Assembly: GCA_949825025.1 (NCBI GenBank)
Contig: OX463781.1
Location: 746,501-810,500, forward strand
Source: Siphlonurus alternatus
Taxonomy: Eukaryota; Arthropoda; Insecta; Ephemeroptera; Siphlonuridae
Reading direction: 5' to 3'
Length of the DNA: 64,000 nt
Position numbers and translations under genes: made by a program. The notes beneath the pieces were generated by a model. It was not told the DNA's origin. It saw only the letters and a program-made list of their open reading frames with translations, and did not search any database. Below are positions 1-11,939 of the stretch, piece after piece; within the stretch, counting starts at the first letter, position 1; each line of letters begins with the position of its first letter.

Positions 1-135
1 AGGATATACTTAATATGAATCAAGAGCTTATTTTCCTCTAAAACAGCAATTTTGATTATTATTATTTTACATAGGTTTGGATAGGACGGTTTGGCCACCA
101 CAAAATCAGCTGACTTGAAGCCTCCATTATAGCTA
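1..135. repeat. Fragment of palindromic family D (internal part)
   Basis: The stretch around 65-135 (ACATAGGTTTGGATA, then TCAGCTGACTTGAAGCCTC) reappears almost unchanged at 35219-35280, inside the long palindrome at 34938-35596. The window therefore opens inside a copy of that element. No gene is seen here. Confidence 0.6.
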
Positions 136-258
136 TACATTACGATTTGATGGTCCTGTTTAATTTTCTCAATTGTGAAGTGAACTAAAAATACGAGACT
201 GATGTGACTTGGTCTGCATAAAAATGGCAGCTCGAAGAAAACGTAATTATGTGTTGTT

Positions 259-576
259 CAATGGAGTATCAACCTAAAATTTTTATCGCAGAAATGGATA
301 GAAGGTGCAAAGTTGTGCTACTTTGAATTTTTTCAGATTTTTTGGAGTCCGGGAATATTTTTTAAAAAAATTATTGAAAGTATATACAGAGAAAGTGACG
401 CCTCTCCTAATAAAAGGAGGACCTAAAAGGGGAGTGGGTTCAAACCCGACCTCGGCAAAACTTTATTTAGTAATACTTTCAGACCTCAAAAAGATATGAA
501 AAAAATCAGGGTGGCATAACTTTTTTTTTTTTATAACTTTTTACAATAAAAATTTTGAGGTCGATACTATATTGTG
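259..576. mobile_element. Family A foldback MITE, divergent copy
   Basis: The left end (ATGGAGTATC, then ATCGCAGAAATGGATAGA) and the right end (GGTCGATACTATATTG) form an imperfect inverted repeat. The internal blocks shared by all family A copies are present: the TTTTTCAGATTTTTT block, GGGAA near 350, ATTATTGAAAGT near 372, and the mirror-image ATCAGGGTGGCATAACTTT near 507. A tRNA B-box-like GGTTCAAACCC at 437 belongs to the divergent centre of this copy. Confidence 0.65.
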
Positions 577-2427
577 CAATGCATTTTCATTCACGTTTTT
601 ATTATAATTTTCAAGTTATACTTTTTCTTTTTGTATATTATACGATAGTGAAAAAGTTGTGATCCACGGTAATGTTGAGTTTCTCTGGGTCTGGAATATT
701 TTACATTGTATGAAAACTATAAATTTTAGCATACCTGAGAACGCTTGTTAGATAATTAAAATTACTAAATAATTCTGCATATAATAGCACATAATTATAA
801 ATTGTTATTTTTACTCATTTTGGCATCACAAGTAATAACAAAACATATTTACATAACTACATAAGAATTATTTTTCTGGAATTTGAGCATCATTTATTTA
901 AATGACTATGATTATGAACGTTGAAAATACATAAACTTTTTTTTAAAGACAGTAGCACTTACATCAAATTCTATGCCAGTTAAATTGCTATATACCTGTG
1001 CACGGCGCCACAAACCTCTACCTGATGTCTGTTATTACGAGAGCTGTAATCAAAACCTCCGCCTCGAAGATTAAATGACAAACTTAAACATCACTCTGCT
1101 GATCATATGATATAGTTTTCTTCATAGCGTCCCTCGTACGCAATAATGAGCTGTCTGCTATTTCACGTGAGCGCAACAATAAGCCAATAATACCAATATT
1201 TACAGCTCGTAATTGCGTTCACCTAAAATAGCAGATTATAGCTCATTATTCCGGACAAGAGACGATATGTAGATTTGAAATTTTCTTAAAGATAATAATT
1301 TTGCTATTTTATATTTATACTTTTCTATAATTATTTTACATACTACTTCAAGAAATTTAATGGGAAGTATCCATCTTGACGTCACCAACACTTCTTGGTC
1401 CTACTACCAAGAAACGATTGGGCGCACGTAGATCGTATGCGGAGCAATTTTTCAATCGCAAATTGTTAACCCCTGTAATTTATATTTGTAAATTTAAAAT
1501 TACGTATTGACAGTAAAACTTTCATGTTTGCTGCTATGAAAATTTTATTATTATCTTTTTCAGTTCAGTTTAATTAATTTAAAGAATTTCGCGGAAGTAG
1601 AGTTCTGACTTCGGAGTGAGAAAACGTGCGCAGAAGGGTTGCGCGAGAGATGCGCGGTGGTTTTAGCAGAAGTCAAAATCAGCAAACGAACATGGTTCAG
1701 TTAGAACATCGCGATAAAATTTTCTGCATGGTGGATGCTTACCATTAAATTTTGCATCGTTGTAAATCAAAATTATAAAATTATTAAAAAAAATGAAGTG
1801 GGCTTTATTAAAATAAATATTAATATAAAATGACATAAATATGACACCTCGGAGGGCTTGTTTTCGCGCCCCCGCCCGCCGCCAGGTGGACACGTCCCAG
1901 AACCGGTTGAACATTATCTGATCTCAAAACTTGTGTCAAGGTTAAACTCTTTCGTTTTTTCTTTTCAATTCATTATAACGACCAACCAAAAAAGACGAAA
2001 CGTATTTTATCAAGATTTTATGTTACACTCAATTCTTTATATGTTGTTGTTGATTTTTTTTTTTTTTTCTTTAGACGTCTTTGGTTATCTCGCCTTCTTT
2101 AGTTTAAAACCGACAGCATGAAGTTTCTGAATGATAAAAAAAATACAACAATTCTTTTTGTACCGTGACCAAGTTTCTTTTTATATCAAAAGATTTTAAG
2201 ACGAAAATTCCTTCTTTGCATGTGCTTCTCGACTGTCATCCACCAAGATTTAAAACTTTTTTTTTAAATATTTTTTTTTACAAAGAAAATGATGAATTGT
2301 AACGTATATATAATATTAAAAAATTGATGTTTCAATTCCAGTTTTTCAATTTTTTTCAAATGGTAAATATATTATCGAATTACATCTCTCTGGTGACATT
2401 CTCGCATGTGACGAAATGTGGTCGCAG
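577..2427. other. AT-rich DNA without a supported gene (except family C at 1125-1266)
   Basis: Two GC-rich patches stand out. At 1588-1740 there is a short open frame starting ATGCGCGGTGGT at 1650. It ends near a weak GT donor at 1731 in phase 0, so it could be an upstream exon of the gene at 2428, but nothing confirms this. At 1848-1905 a CCCGCCCGCCGCC patch resembles a GC-box promoter. The rest is AT-rich with poly-T runs. Confidence 0.35.
1125..1266. mobile_element. Family C palindromic MITE
   Basis: The ends are inverted: CGTCCCTCGTACGCAATAAT on the left mirrors ATTATTCCGGACAAGAGACG on the right. The interior has TGCTATTTCACGTGAGCGCA mirrored by TGCGTTCACCTAAAATAGCA. Two further copies lie at 8697-8932 and 39113-39332. 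Too short to code for a protein. Confidence 0.75.
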
Positions 2428-5400
2428 CTGGAGGTGACAAAACTACCGTTCGTTTTTCCGCCAAGCCACTGTGATGTACACTCCGTTCGAATGAAAATGT
2501 CCGATCCAGCCATGTACAGCCGGACAGTTTATTTCAATGAAGTGTACGTATTGAATTTGAATTCAATTGATTTAACCTTACTATAAGAACCTATTAGTAA
2601 TAATCAGTACATTAAATGACTGATTTAACCGTATACTTTTAGTAATTTTTTTACTTCATCTAAGTGTAAATTGTGTACTGATGAAATAGAATGAATGCAA
2701 ATGCAACACAACAAAGACCATGAGGCTTTTGTATTTATTAATATTGGTTTTATTCAAATTTAAATATCCATACAAAAAGGAATAATTTTGGATTGAATGT
2801 GGTTCAAGTTTGAGCGAAGAGGAAATAATATGTGTTTTAGAGGTAAAAATAGTAGGTTTAGACGTGAAAGGATGAGTTGAAGACCTAATTTTTCAACTAG
2901 GGATGCTGTTATGTGTACTAGCTGGATCCAACGTGAGAGAGGGAGGTAGAGATCTGTACAATGGTAACACCTGTGGGCCCTCACAAGCCACATGTGACAG
3001 CCACAAAGCAACCCTCGGCCCTTGTGTACGCGGCGGGCGGTTGGTTATCCTGGCTCAGAATTAAACGAAAAATACCCTCAGGTGGCAAGAAAAGGTAATA
3101 TGTATGAGGAGGTTTCTCACTTTTTTTTTAAACATCATTAATTGTTATACGGTAGGACGCAGGTGCAACAATGAGGTAAGCCTCACTGAATCTTTTCGCC
3201 CGCACCAGTAAGCATAACACAACAATTCAAAAGAAGGAATTTTCTGTCGTATTTGAGACTCGGGTTCTTTTCTAAGAAGGATTCACTTGAGCAATCGACG
3301 CGATTTTGTCACAAGCTCTGATGCTGCAAGTAAAGCGCTCTCCAGCTTCGGAACGTACAAATCTCTCAACCAATCAGACAAATCTAATTTTCTGATTACT
3401 AGAATGCACGGAAAAAAAATCCGTTTCCGATTCCGATAATTCTGGACGATTGTAAATTAATTCACCAAGTTGCGGCAGAGAAATCGCTTGTTAAAGATCA
3501 ATGCTCCTTTTAATCGCCAAATATGGCCGCCAATGGATGTTACAGCAAGTGCGCATTATTCGCGTCGCGTGCTAAAAATCAATCATGTAATGAAGTCGTG
3601 AATGTGCTGTTCCATGGAGCGATGTCGAGCGCGGGTCGGGAAAAGCGCACTTGCCTTAGTATCGTATGGCAGCCATGTTGGTGATCAGCTGATCAGAGGT
3701 AAAGAGTTGGGCAATGCTGCATTGACCGGTTCTCGTACCGAAGTCAAGGAACGTCGAACGTGGTTAGTACTTGGATGGGTGACCGTTTCAAGTAAAAAAT
3801 ACGCTGCTCCCTCCCTGGGGTAAATTCATCTCGCTTTCCACCCAGTGCAGTGATGTACTTGTGTGTGGTTCCCCAGGCTTTGGACATCACTTTGGTCCAT
3901 TGATAAAAAGTAGAGGTCCACCCTGACTGAGGTTTTCACGGGTTCCCTCAGTCTCACCTCAGCGAATGCTGGGATGCGTAACAGACCGTGACCACCATCC
4001 TTTCCCTACCTTATCCCTATAACCCATTACCACCCCGCGAACTGTAACGTTGTATATATCCTTGTGAAAGAAAAAGAAAATACCTCTCCGCCTCGCGGAA
4101 AGCGATTTTTTTTTTGTCGCCAAGATGGCTGTCATACGATATTGCAGTAAGTGCGCCCCCGCTCGCTCCGTGGAAAACAGCGGGCCTCGGTTCGCGACCA
4201 CGCAGTCTCCGTGACCCACGAGCCGCGCCCCGCATTGTGTGACGTCACTGCACTCAGCTGATCACTTTCCTAGCACGTGAAAAGTACACCAAATTGCTGT
4301 CATGAGAACTTCTCTCACTGCGAGAATTAATGGGGGATGGTGCGTCGTTTTCAAATTAAAGCTTTAATAATTACTGACAAAAAAAGTTGCAACAATTGCA
4401 GCCTTGTTAAAATCACCATGCTCCGTAAGAATAACACCAGGGTTTGGTGATTAACAAGGCTGCAGAAGGGAAAGTTTCCAAGGCGAGGAGTGTACCTTAT
4501 TTTGTGAAGATTATAAGAACACATCTCATGGTTTCATATGTACAATGTATAATATGGTTAATGATCAGTATAATTATGATCACGAACGAACGTTATGTTT
4601 CTCTAAATTTTGAAGATGAGACTGAGGCAATGATGGAATTTTTCGTCACTTATGCGAAGAATTATTTTAAAATTTTCTGAACCTAAATAAAGCAAAATGT
4701 AATTATACTGTCTGTATATGTATATATAGTCATGCATTTTCAATAATTCTTAATTAATATTATCTATGATATTTTTAACTAAATTTGTGTATATATATAT
4801 TGTATATTTATAATGCAAACAATAAATATAAATAACTTAAACTATATATAACATAACGGAAACTATTCTAACTATAATACGTACGATATACTTTATTATG
4901 CTGAGAAGAACTTGCACTACCCACAGAACATAATTGTTTATAACTAATTAATTTTTTGTTAATAAAATATACCAACCCGGGAGATCCATGCAACATGAAC
5001 TGACGGAATGACGCAGAAATAGAGTGTATAAATATTTATGTTGTATTTAACTAAAAGAATAAATAATAGTCATGATTTTTTATCAATTTAATTCGTAAAT
5101 TATAATACTTATTAATATTAATTTATATAAATATAATAACTTTTATTTAATATTTAACATGATATTCACGTATTTTTATTATAAGAATTATTTCTGCCCG
5201 AAATTGTGCACGTCGCTTGTCCGGCTGCGGTTTTGAAGTAAGCGACGATACCCGCGCCTCTTTAATTAATCTCCAAATATATTCAATTTACACCGAGTTG
5301 CTTCACCGACAATTTTTATTGAGTTCAGATATTACTCAACATTTTTAAAATCAGAAAATTTTAATTGTCATTTATACAACTTAATTATTTTTATAATTTT

Positions 5401-5770
5401 AAAACTGACACAAAATTTGTTTCTATATACTTTTTATCGTCTTCCATTTCACTTCTTGGCACAAAGTGCAAGGTTTTCAAGTAATTCAATTTTATTCAAT
5501 ACAAGAATTTGAGGTTATAAAAACAAATCGTTGCAGTTTTATATTCAGGCTGACTTGCATGACTGCCTCTCAGTTCATCTGAGTTTTGTCAGCAGTGACA
5601 ATCAGGTGGCCGGACAAAGGGTCTTTCGGAGAAACGATGCAGCTAGCAGTTTTTTACGTGGCGGTGTGCCTGGGAAAGCACCAGTGGGGATCTGCAGCCT
5701 GACAGTCCAGCTCATCTTTTGTCCATGGAGAGAAATGGCCCAGACTTTTAATTATCAACGGGTACAATAG
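2428..5770 (+). CDS. Two coding-like exons of an unidentified gene (5' end not found)
   Basis: Exon A is 2428-2547 (acceptor GTCGCAG, donor GTATTG; 40 codons, phase 0 at both ends). Exon B is 5537-5770 (acceptor TCGTTGCAG; 77 codons then TAG). An in-frame alternative acceptor at 5549 would drop four residues. Both exons are clearly richer in GC than their surroundings. The joined product has alternating hydrophobic/polar stretches suggesting beta strands (FNEVYF, LSVHLSF, LTVQLIF). It has four cysteines: one in exon A (PSHCDVH) and three in exon B (LHDCLS, GICSL, FCPW). This may be the C-terminal part of a secreted or extracellular beta-rich domain, but I do not recognise the family. An upstream exon must exist because exon A has no start codon. 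The intron 2548-5536 holds the SINE at 3697-4080 and a flanking palindrome. Confidence 0.5.
3520..4300. mobile_element. Palindromic element split by a 5S SINE
   Basis: GCGCACTTG...TATCGTATGGCAGCCATGTTGG at 3646-3683 is mirrored at 4100-4160 (GCCAAGATGGCTGTCATACG followed by GTAAGTGCGC). CCATGGAGCGA at 3613 is mirrored by GCTCGCTCCGTGG at 4162. The SINE 3697-4080 occupies the space between the arms. The outer limits are approximate. Confidence 0.5.
3697..4080 (+). mobile_element. 5S-rRNA-headed SINE, near full length
   Basis: The head contains ACCGAAGTCAAGGAACGTCG and then TTAGTACTTGGATGGGTGAC. These are the box A, intermediate element and box C region of 5S rRNA, the internal RNA polymerase III promoter. 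The family body follows: CTCCCTCCCTGGGGTAAAT, CCCAGTGCAGTGATG, TCCCCAGGCTTTGGACATC, CCTCAGTCTCACCTCAGCG and CATTACC..CCCCGCGAACTG. The tail is degenerate (GAAAGAAAAAGAAAA), so it is an old copy. Confidence 0.85.
4398..4466. repeat. Short hairpin
   Basis: GCAGCCTTGTTAAAATCACC on the left pairs with GGTGATTAACAAGGCTGC on the right, around a loop of about 30 bases. The following 4467-5530 is very AT-rich intron with no further structure that I can support. Confidence 0.6.
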
Positions 5771-7069
5771 GTCGAGCATATCAAACTCAAAATGATTGGC
5801 AAATTGCGGTGTATAATTATTTAAAGCTTCGTATATTTATATAATAATTAATATTTTAAGAATTAATTTCAGTATTGCTCAATATTTTCTGATGGTAAAC
5901 TGAAAATATTTTTAGTTCATAAAATGAAGGACAAAATAATTATTAGTTTGCTGATGTAAACAATCAAAATTCAGGTGTATTAGATTTTGAGTAATTAATT
6001 TTTTCGTGTGAAAAAGATTTTGATTTGACTATCAGTCCCCATTTAACAATGTTGATTTTAAATGCTGAATATCTTGAGGATTTCACCAATTTTGCTGCAA
6101 TTTTTTCATGAAGAATAGACAAATAATTTCATGATTTCAGGAAGGTTTGCTGCAATTTTCATGCAGAGTGTGTTAACATCTGCTGTCTTTTTTTCATAAT
6201 AATTTAATTGTCTTACCACCATGCAGGCGCGGATCCAGAAAAAAATTTCGGAGGAGGCTGCCTCCATAAGGCCAAAGTTAAAAAATAAAATTGGAGTGGG
6301 GGAAATGGGAAATGCCTATATTGCCCATGTTAAATCCAAAATTTCGGGAGGGGGGGGGAGGACGGCTGCAGCCATCCCAGCTCCCCCCTTGCATGGATAT
6401 CCGCGCCTGCTTACCACCGATATTAATCTTAAGGAGAATTAAAAAAAATGTCAAGGGTTGTAATATTCTAAAAATTATATATAAATATATTTTATATTAA
6501 ATTTGTCGCACTGCACAGCAGCAAAAATGATAATAAATTTCATGCAAATAGTATAATTTGACATAAACTGGTTTAATTAAACTTTTTGTTAAACCGTCTA
6601 AAAAAATACAAGAGCCGGCGAGGCGTTAGTTTTATCGCCGACAATCCCAATAATCATCGGCAAGTGTTTTCTAATGGCTGCAGCTTGTATCCCATTATTA
6701 CATTACGACCAGTTTTTTTTTTTTTTTTTCTCAGGAAATCTTGGACGTTAGAAAGAAAGTTCTGCCATCTCTTGGTGAGAAATTCGGCGAGCTGAACGTA
6801 CGGAACACAACCGTGTTCTTGTACTGACATCTCGCGGACAAATTTGAAATTCGATTGTTCTTTTTTTGAACAGTTTCCTTTGAATAATCTTAAAAAAAAA
6901 ATAAAAAAAAAATATATATGACACAAATACGCACTCCGCTATGTTGCTACGTACTGCATAATTTTTATTATATATATTATTTATTATTTTTAAATAAACC
7001 CTATTGGGTACTTTTATTTACTAACTATATATATATACTACTTTGAAACCCCGAACCTTCCGAAACCCT
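5771..7069. other. Intergenic AT-rich DNA; holds one small MITE
   Basis: Apart from the element at 6219-6409, this holds poly-T/poly-A runs (6713-6730, 6892-6911). A short moderately GC-rich patch at 6735-6840 (GCCATCTCTTGGTGAG) has its motif again near 10428. No splice-compatible coding exon was supported. Confidence 0.4.
6219..6409. mobile_element. Short hAT-like MITE
   Basis: The ends are inverted: CAGGCGCGGATCCA at 6224 mirrors TGGATATCCGCGCCTG at 6394-6409. CTTACCACC occurs just before the left end (6212-6220) and again right after the right end (6410-6418), which looks like a target-site duplication with three or four extra bases at the left junction. CAGG-type ends plus a duplication of about 8 bp are typical of hAT elements. 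The body contains a G-run (6348-6358). Confidence 0.6.
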
Positions 7070-7358
7070 AACTTGAGCGTTTCGCGGGCTCTTCTGGAAC
7101 GGGGGCGGCCACGGCCTTGCAAATCCATCCCGGCATTTGCCTGCGGCTGAGGGAAACGTGGAGACCTCAGCCAGGATGGACGCTACAGCTTTTGTCAATG
7201 AATAACCGGAAGTGCAATGGTCCAAAGCCAGAGGAACCACATAGTGGAAAAGCGCAATGATTTAATTACCCCTGGGTTGGAAACGTGCATGGTTTTTGTT
7301 GAAAATGGTCACCCATCCAACTACTAACCACGCGTGGCGTTGCTTGACTTCGGTGATC
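7070..7358 (-). mobile_element. 5S-rRNA-headed SINE, reverse, degraded
   Basis: On the minus strand the 5S-like head is read from about 7358 (ATCACCGAAGTCAAGCAACG, then GATGGGTGACC at 7306-7316). The body follows (CTTTGGACCATTGCACTTCC region, GAGGTCTCCACGTTTCCC). The 3' part toward 7070 is strongly diverged and no clear A-tail remains. Confidence 0.75.
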
Positions 7359-7376
7359 TGACGTATATATATAATA

Positions 7377-7400
7377 CACACACACACACACACACACAAC
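7377..7400. repeat. (CA)n microsatellite
   Basis: Twelve CA units in a row directly after a short TA tract. Confidence 0.95.
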
Positions 7401-8696
7401 TATAATAGCATGGAGACATCCCTTGCGGGATAAGCCAGCAGCATATTATTATACCTATATTGCATTATATATATATTATAGCTCGCCGCAGTCGTCGATG
7501 CAAGCTATATAGTTAGGGAATTAACGGAAAAAAACGGGCTATTAGTGACAAAGAGCTGAAATTTTCAGGGATGCAAGATATGACCATAAAAGTAATTTTT
7601 TTCGGCGGTACCAAAAAAAAAGTTCCATAGGTTGACCTTGGGTGACCTTTGAACTTTGACCTCGGATTAAATTACCTTTATTTTTTTTACTCAGAATCTA
7701 AGGCAGTTACGAAAAAATTTGTCATTACCAAATGTGTTGACAACAACTTGAAGATTCATGACGAATTTTTGTAAAGACCTAAGTCAATAAAAAACAAAAT
7801 GGCGGCCGTCGAAACTTTAATTTACGTTTTTTTACGACATTCTTTAGCTTATTTAAACTAAACTAGCAAAGTTGTTGTTATATAATAGCAATTTTCAATT
7901 GCCCACTATCATTACCATGAAAAAAAGTCATAAAGCTTGTTGATAAGACAACAATGACGTAAGATATTATAATTATTATTGTTTACTCCATATGCCTCCC
8001 ATATAGTACGGCTATATATATGATAAACAATATTATTTTGTGATAAAAGCATGTAGCCTTCAGGAATAATTAATTTAGTCATAAAAACTATAAAAAAATT
8101 GTTTCCCAAAAATTTGGGAACCTCTTTGACCCCTGGTGACCTTTGAATATGGTGTTTGTGGAGAACTGAAAAGATTTTTTTCTGGGGAACAGAAGCTCAG
8201 GACGAAAATGTTTGTGGAACAAAATTTGCTTGCAATAGCTGCAAGAGTGTCCCTGATTTTTTTTCAAAATGCAGTTGGCCATATAGAGAACCCATTTTGC
8301 CAAATCTGCCCATAACCTGTATGTATATTACGGTCATTTATTGCTTACAATTAATTCATGCTTTGTACAATTTAGGCTTGAAAGATTAAGAATCATATCT
8401 GGGTTGTAGGTAACAGAAAATATGCATGGTGTTAAAATTGTAAAACCATTTGGGGGGGGGGGGGGGGGGTGATCGAATCTTTTTAAAAGGGCAGCTTTTT
8501 GTAATTTGAATAATATTTTTAGGTCCATCTTTGTATATCTCATTTCACCATCGTTATATAATGTACTGTTTACTTAGTATGTTTTAGTAAAAAATGAACA
8601 TGCTTGAAATCATTTTAAGAGCACCTACCTATTTTTCTCCCAAAACTTCATTTTTTTTTAAATTTCAAGCAATTTTTTACCAGCCCGGTGTATATT
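7401..8696. other. AT-rich DNA without a supported gene
   Basis: Contains repeated short phrases such as GTTGACCTTGGGTGACCTTTG (7624) and CCCCTGGTGACCTTTG (8131), similar in style to other repeats in the window. There is a homopolymer G run of 18 at 8452-8469. No start-to-stop frame here has codon usage or domain content I would defend. Confidence 0.4.
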
Positions 8697-8932
8697 TTAT
8701 CGTCCCTCGTCTATAATAATGGCCGGGCTCTCTGCCTATCACGATCTCGTTGCAATAATAAGCCGGCTGCTATTTCGGGTGAGCTTAATAATGAACTTAA
8801 TTTCATACCAATTTACAGTTCATTATTGCGCTTACCTGAAATAGCAGATAGCTCTTTATTGCAACGAAATCTTGGTTAGCAGAGAGCTCGATCGTTAATT
8901 ACGGACGAGGGACGATCGACGATATACATTAA
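8697..8932. mobile_element. Family C palindromic MITE
   Basis: Left end CGTCCCTCGTCTATAATAAT and right end TTACGGACGAGGGACG are inverted. The centre carries GCTATTTCGGGTGAGC mirrored by GCGCTTACCTGAAATAGC. Same family as 1125-1266 and 39113-39332. A poly-G run (9085-9098) follows outside it. Confidence 0.8.
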
Positions 8933-9510
8933 ATATATGGTTTTAGCAACTTTTAACCACGATGATTCACGACAGCTGTTAATACTTGACACCACCGCTG
9001 ATTTAATTATAATATTTATAATAAAATACCATGCATAATCCTTATAAATCGCAGGCAAATCAATGGTGAAATAGTGGGTATTGGGGGGGGGGGGGGGCAG
9101 GGGAAGAAATGATAGTAGTCGAATTGTCTCTATGGTCTATGGTCCATGAAAGCTGTGCAAGGCAGGATATATGAATAATAATAATGTCGTATTTTAATAG
9201 CATATGAAATGCATGTTTAATAATATAAACTATAATATTACATAAATAGGCTTTACACTTAGGACAATCTTATTAGACGTGTTTCAGTAAGACATGCAAA
9301 TTACAAATTACTATATTATACTATAATTAAATTAATTAATTTACTATAATTACGATACAGTATATTTACTACATTTTATGTTGAATATAATTATGCGTAA
9401 TCCGCAAACCTGTAATAAATCGTTACTCTCCAAATCTTATTTAATAAATATTTTATAATTTATAATATAAAAATTATACTGTTATATAAAATAGCACATC
9501 ATATACTTTT

Positions 9511-10064
9511 TTCAATTCAATTCAATTCTTTATTGGTCATTTTCAAATACATACAGACACAATCATAATGAAGGCACTCTGCATGAGATGGTAAGACACG
9601 TCCAAACACATACTTAAAAACTAAATGTAACATAACTAGATACATTATAAAAACAATTTTTCAACAATAATATTTTTACGGCACTTTTAAAATCGACATA
9701 CAGTGGTATGAGTTTTATATGCAGTGGAAGTTTATTATAAAGTCTAATTGACATAGAATAGGGTCCCTTATTATAAGTCTGCAATCTACACTGTGCGGGT
9801 GTAATTATTATGTTCTTATTTCTTGTATTATGATGGGAGTCATTGCACTGAACAAAATATTCCGACATATGTTTCTTAACAAAACAGACACTTTCATAAA
9901 TAAATTGACAGGGTAAAGGTAAAATTCCTTCCCGAGAAAACACAGGAGAACAAGAATCCATTTTTTTTAATTTAAACATAGTTCTGATTGCTCTTTTTTG
10001 TAGCCGAAAAACAACTTCCGAATCCAAAGAATCTCCCCAAATAAGAATGCCATATCTCATTATG
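9511..10064 (-). mobile_element. LINE 3' fragment: reverse transcriptase C-terminus plus tail
   Basis: The minus strand has an open frame from about 10064 to 9614 containing MRYGILIWGDS, LQKRAIRTMF and HHNTRNK. These match the landmark order at the C-terminal end of non-LTR retrotransposon reverse transcriptases (YGI..WG, LQK.A.R, then a YNTR-like motif). The stop is followed by an AATAAAGAATTGAATTGAA tail ending near 9511. The 5' part is missing, the usual result of truncated reverse transcription. The clade is not assigned. Confidence 0.8.
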
Positions 10065-10839
10065 GAATTATTAATAATAATAATAATTATTATTATTATT
10101 ATGGAATATATATATATTATTGACGTCATAAAGTTAGTAGCGCCCCTCGCGGAAATTGACGGGAAACAGCTGAACTACGTGCGTCTAGCGAGGCCCATTG
10201 TATATGTTTAACATTGTAAATTCATGTAAATGCTCTCTCAGCAGCCACAGCATAATTTTACAGAAGTGACAACACCATAATTAGTTGTCAAATACGTTTG
10301 GACAAATATAAAAAAATATTTCAACTTCGTAAAAGATGTATTTCATATAAAATTTGTTAGTTTTGTGATTCTCCCAATGCTATAGGTATTGCAGTATCCT
10401 CGCCAAAATTTCAGCGCTCAGCGCCATCTCTTGGTCCTTTATGTACTCAATAGGCGCGCAATTTTTCTCTGCTTAATTTTTAGTAAGATGTACGATGTAT
10501 ACACGTACGTTATATATTTTAAGTAGTAATTTTAATAATAATAAAATAAAGGACTTCATTTATAAAAAAGGCGTTATAGTCCTGCATGGGATTAAAAAGT
10601 CGACCTATCAACTAGCTAAACCCTTGATCGAGCCAGGATTCCTGCGGCAGGAACTGTCTCAAGGGCCGCAGGGTCAGCGGCGTTGCCCGCGGACGCGTGT
10701 TCACCGCCATGCAATAGGAGGTAATAAAGCTGTAAAAAATTTTATGTTTAATAATTATGTATGTTTATATATTTTATTATTATAATATATATATATATAT
10801 ATATATTGCGCGCATTATCTACTTAGTATACGTCGCGGG
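10065..10839. other. No supported gene; one GC-rich patch
   Basis: 10590-10725 is GC-rich (CGTTGCCCGCGGACGCGTG) in an AT-rich setting and open in one + frame. It has no recognisable domain or matching splice pair, so I leave it uncalled. A TA tract lies at 10784-10806. Confidence 0.35.
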
Positions 10840-10970
10840 CAATCATGCACCAAAGAGTACATTTGGTGCATTGTTGAAAAGTAGAGGTATCCATCCTGAC
10901 TGCAGATTTTCCACGGTTCCCTCAGTCTTCACCTCAGCGAATGATGGGACGCGGAACAACATCACCCATA
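10840..10970 (+). mobile_element. 5S SINE, internal fragment
   Basis: Matches the SINE body only (AAAAGTAGAGGTATCCATCC, TTTTCCACGGTTCCCTCAGT, CACCTCAGCGAATGATGGGA). The 5S-like head and the 3' end are missing. Confidence 0.7.
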
Positions 10971-11009
10971 CCACAATTATATATAAAAAAAAAGAGCACA
11001 GGACCTAGC

Positions 11010-11011
<2 letters not shown>

Positions 11012-11075
<64 letters not shown>
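11012..11075. repeat. (TA)n microsatellite
   Basis: About 31 uninterrupted AT dinucleotides. Confidence 0.97.
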
Positions 11076-11078
<3 letters not shown>

Positions 11079-11939
11079 GCCGGGTGTTTACTTTGATTTG
11101 AACGATTTAAAAGGATAATTATAAGAAAATAAATGAAGTTCGATAGTAATATAGACGTTTCATGCATCACATTAAATTTATATTTTTACAAGTTCAAAAT
11201 TCACATCAAAAACGACATGTGTGCTGGACTTCTCTGTTTTGGAAACGAAAAAGAAACAAAAATGAGCCATTTTTTGTTCATGCAGGTATCGATCATCACA
11301 TGAAATCTACAAAAATCCTGGCTTGATTACAATTTTGACTACACCAACAATTAACTCAATGTTTTGCTCATGAGCTCCATTGATACCCTGGCACAGGTTC
11401 AGATCCACCTCTAGTTCACAACACACGTTGCTAACCCTTCCGGCGTGACACACTGGACAGCAGACCCCAGTAGCACATTGGTGGAGACATGGTTGCAAAT
11501 TAGTTGCCAACCGTTGCTTTAGAGACGCTCCACCAATTGGCAACGATTTGGCAACCAATATTTTTTTCCAAAATTGCTCTTAAAATGTAATTTGAATACC
11601 TAAATGGTATTTTTCACTACAATTTTTTACAATTTATTAAGAACAAGGATATTTTATGACAACGTTGCGTGGTGGTTACATACGCAACGTTGTTGCAACC
11701 ATTTCATGAAACCGTTGCATTATTGTTGCACGCTGCAACAAATTGGCAACGAATCGCCCAAAATCGTCTCCTTAGCCACCATTGTGGCATAATATGGAGA
11801 ATTAAGTACCCATCATGCTACATATATTGCATTTGAATTTATGAAATTAATATTTTATTGATTTTAACCTAATATTTGAGGTAATTAATGAGAAGATTTA
11901 ATTGAAAGCACTTATTAAAACATTTCTTTCGAAAAAAAA

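Noticed and set aside
420..460. tRNA-like B box (GGTTCAAACCC) suggesting a tRNA gene or tRNA-SINE
   Set aside because: It lies in the divergent centre of a family A MITE, and no A box or cloverleaf can be drawn around it.
9614..10129. A cellular gene of 171 codons
   Set aside because: The YGI..WG, LQKRA and NTR motifs place it as the C-terminus of a LINE reverse transcriptase. The N-terminal Ile run comes from an ATT microsatellite.
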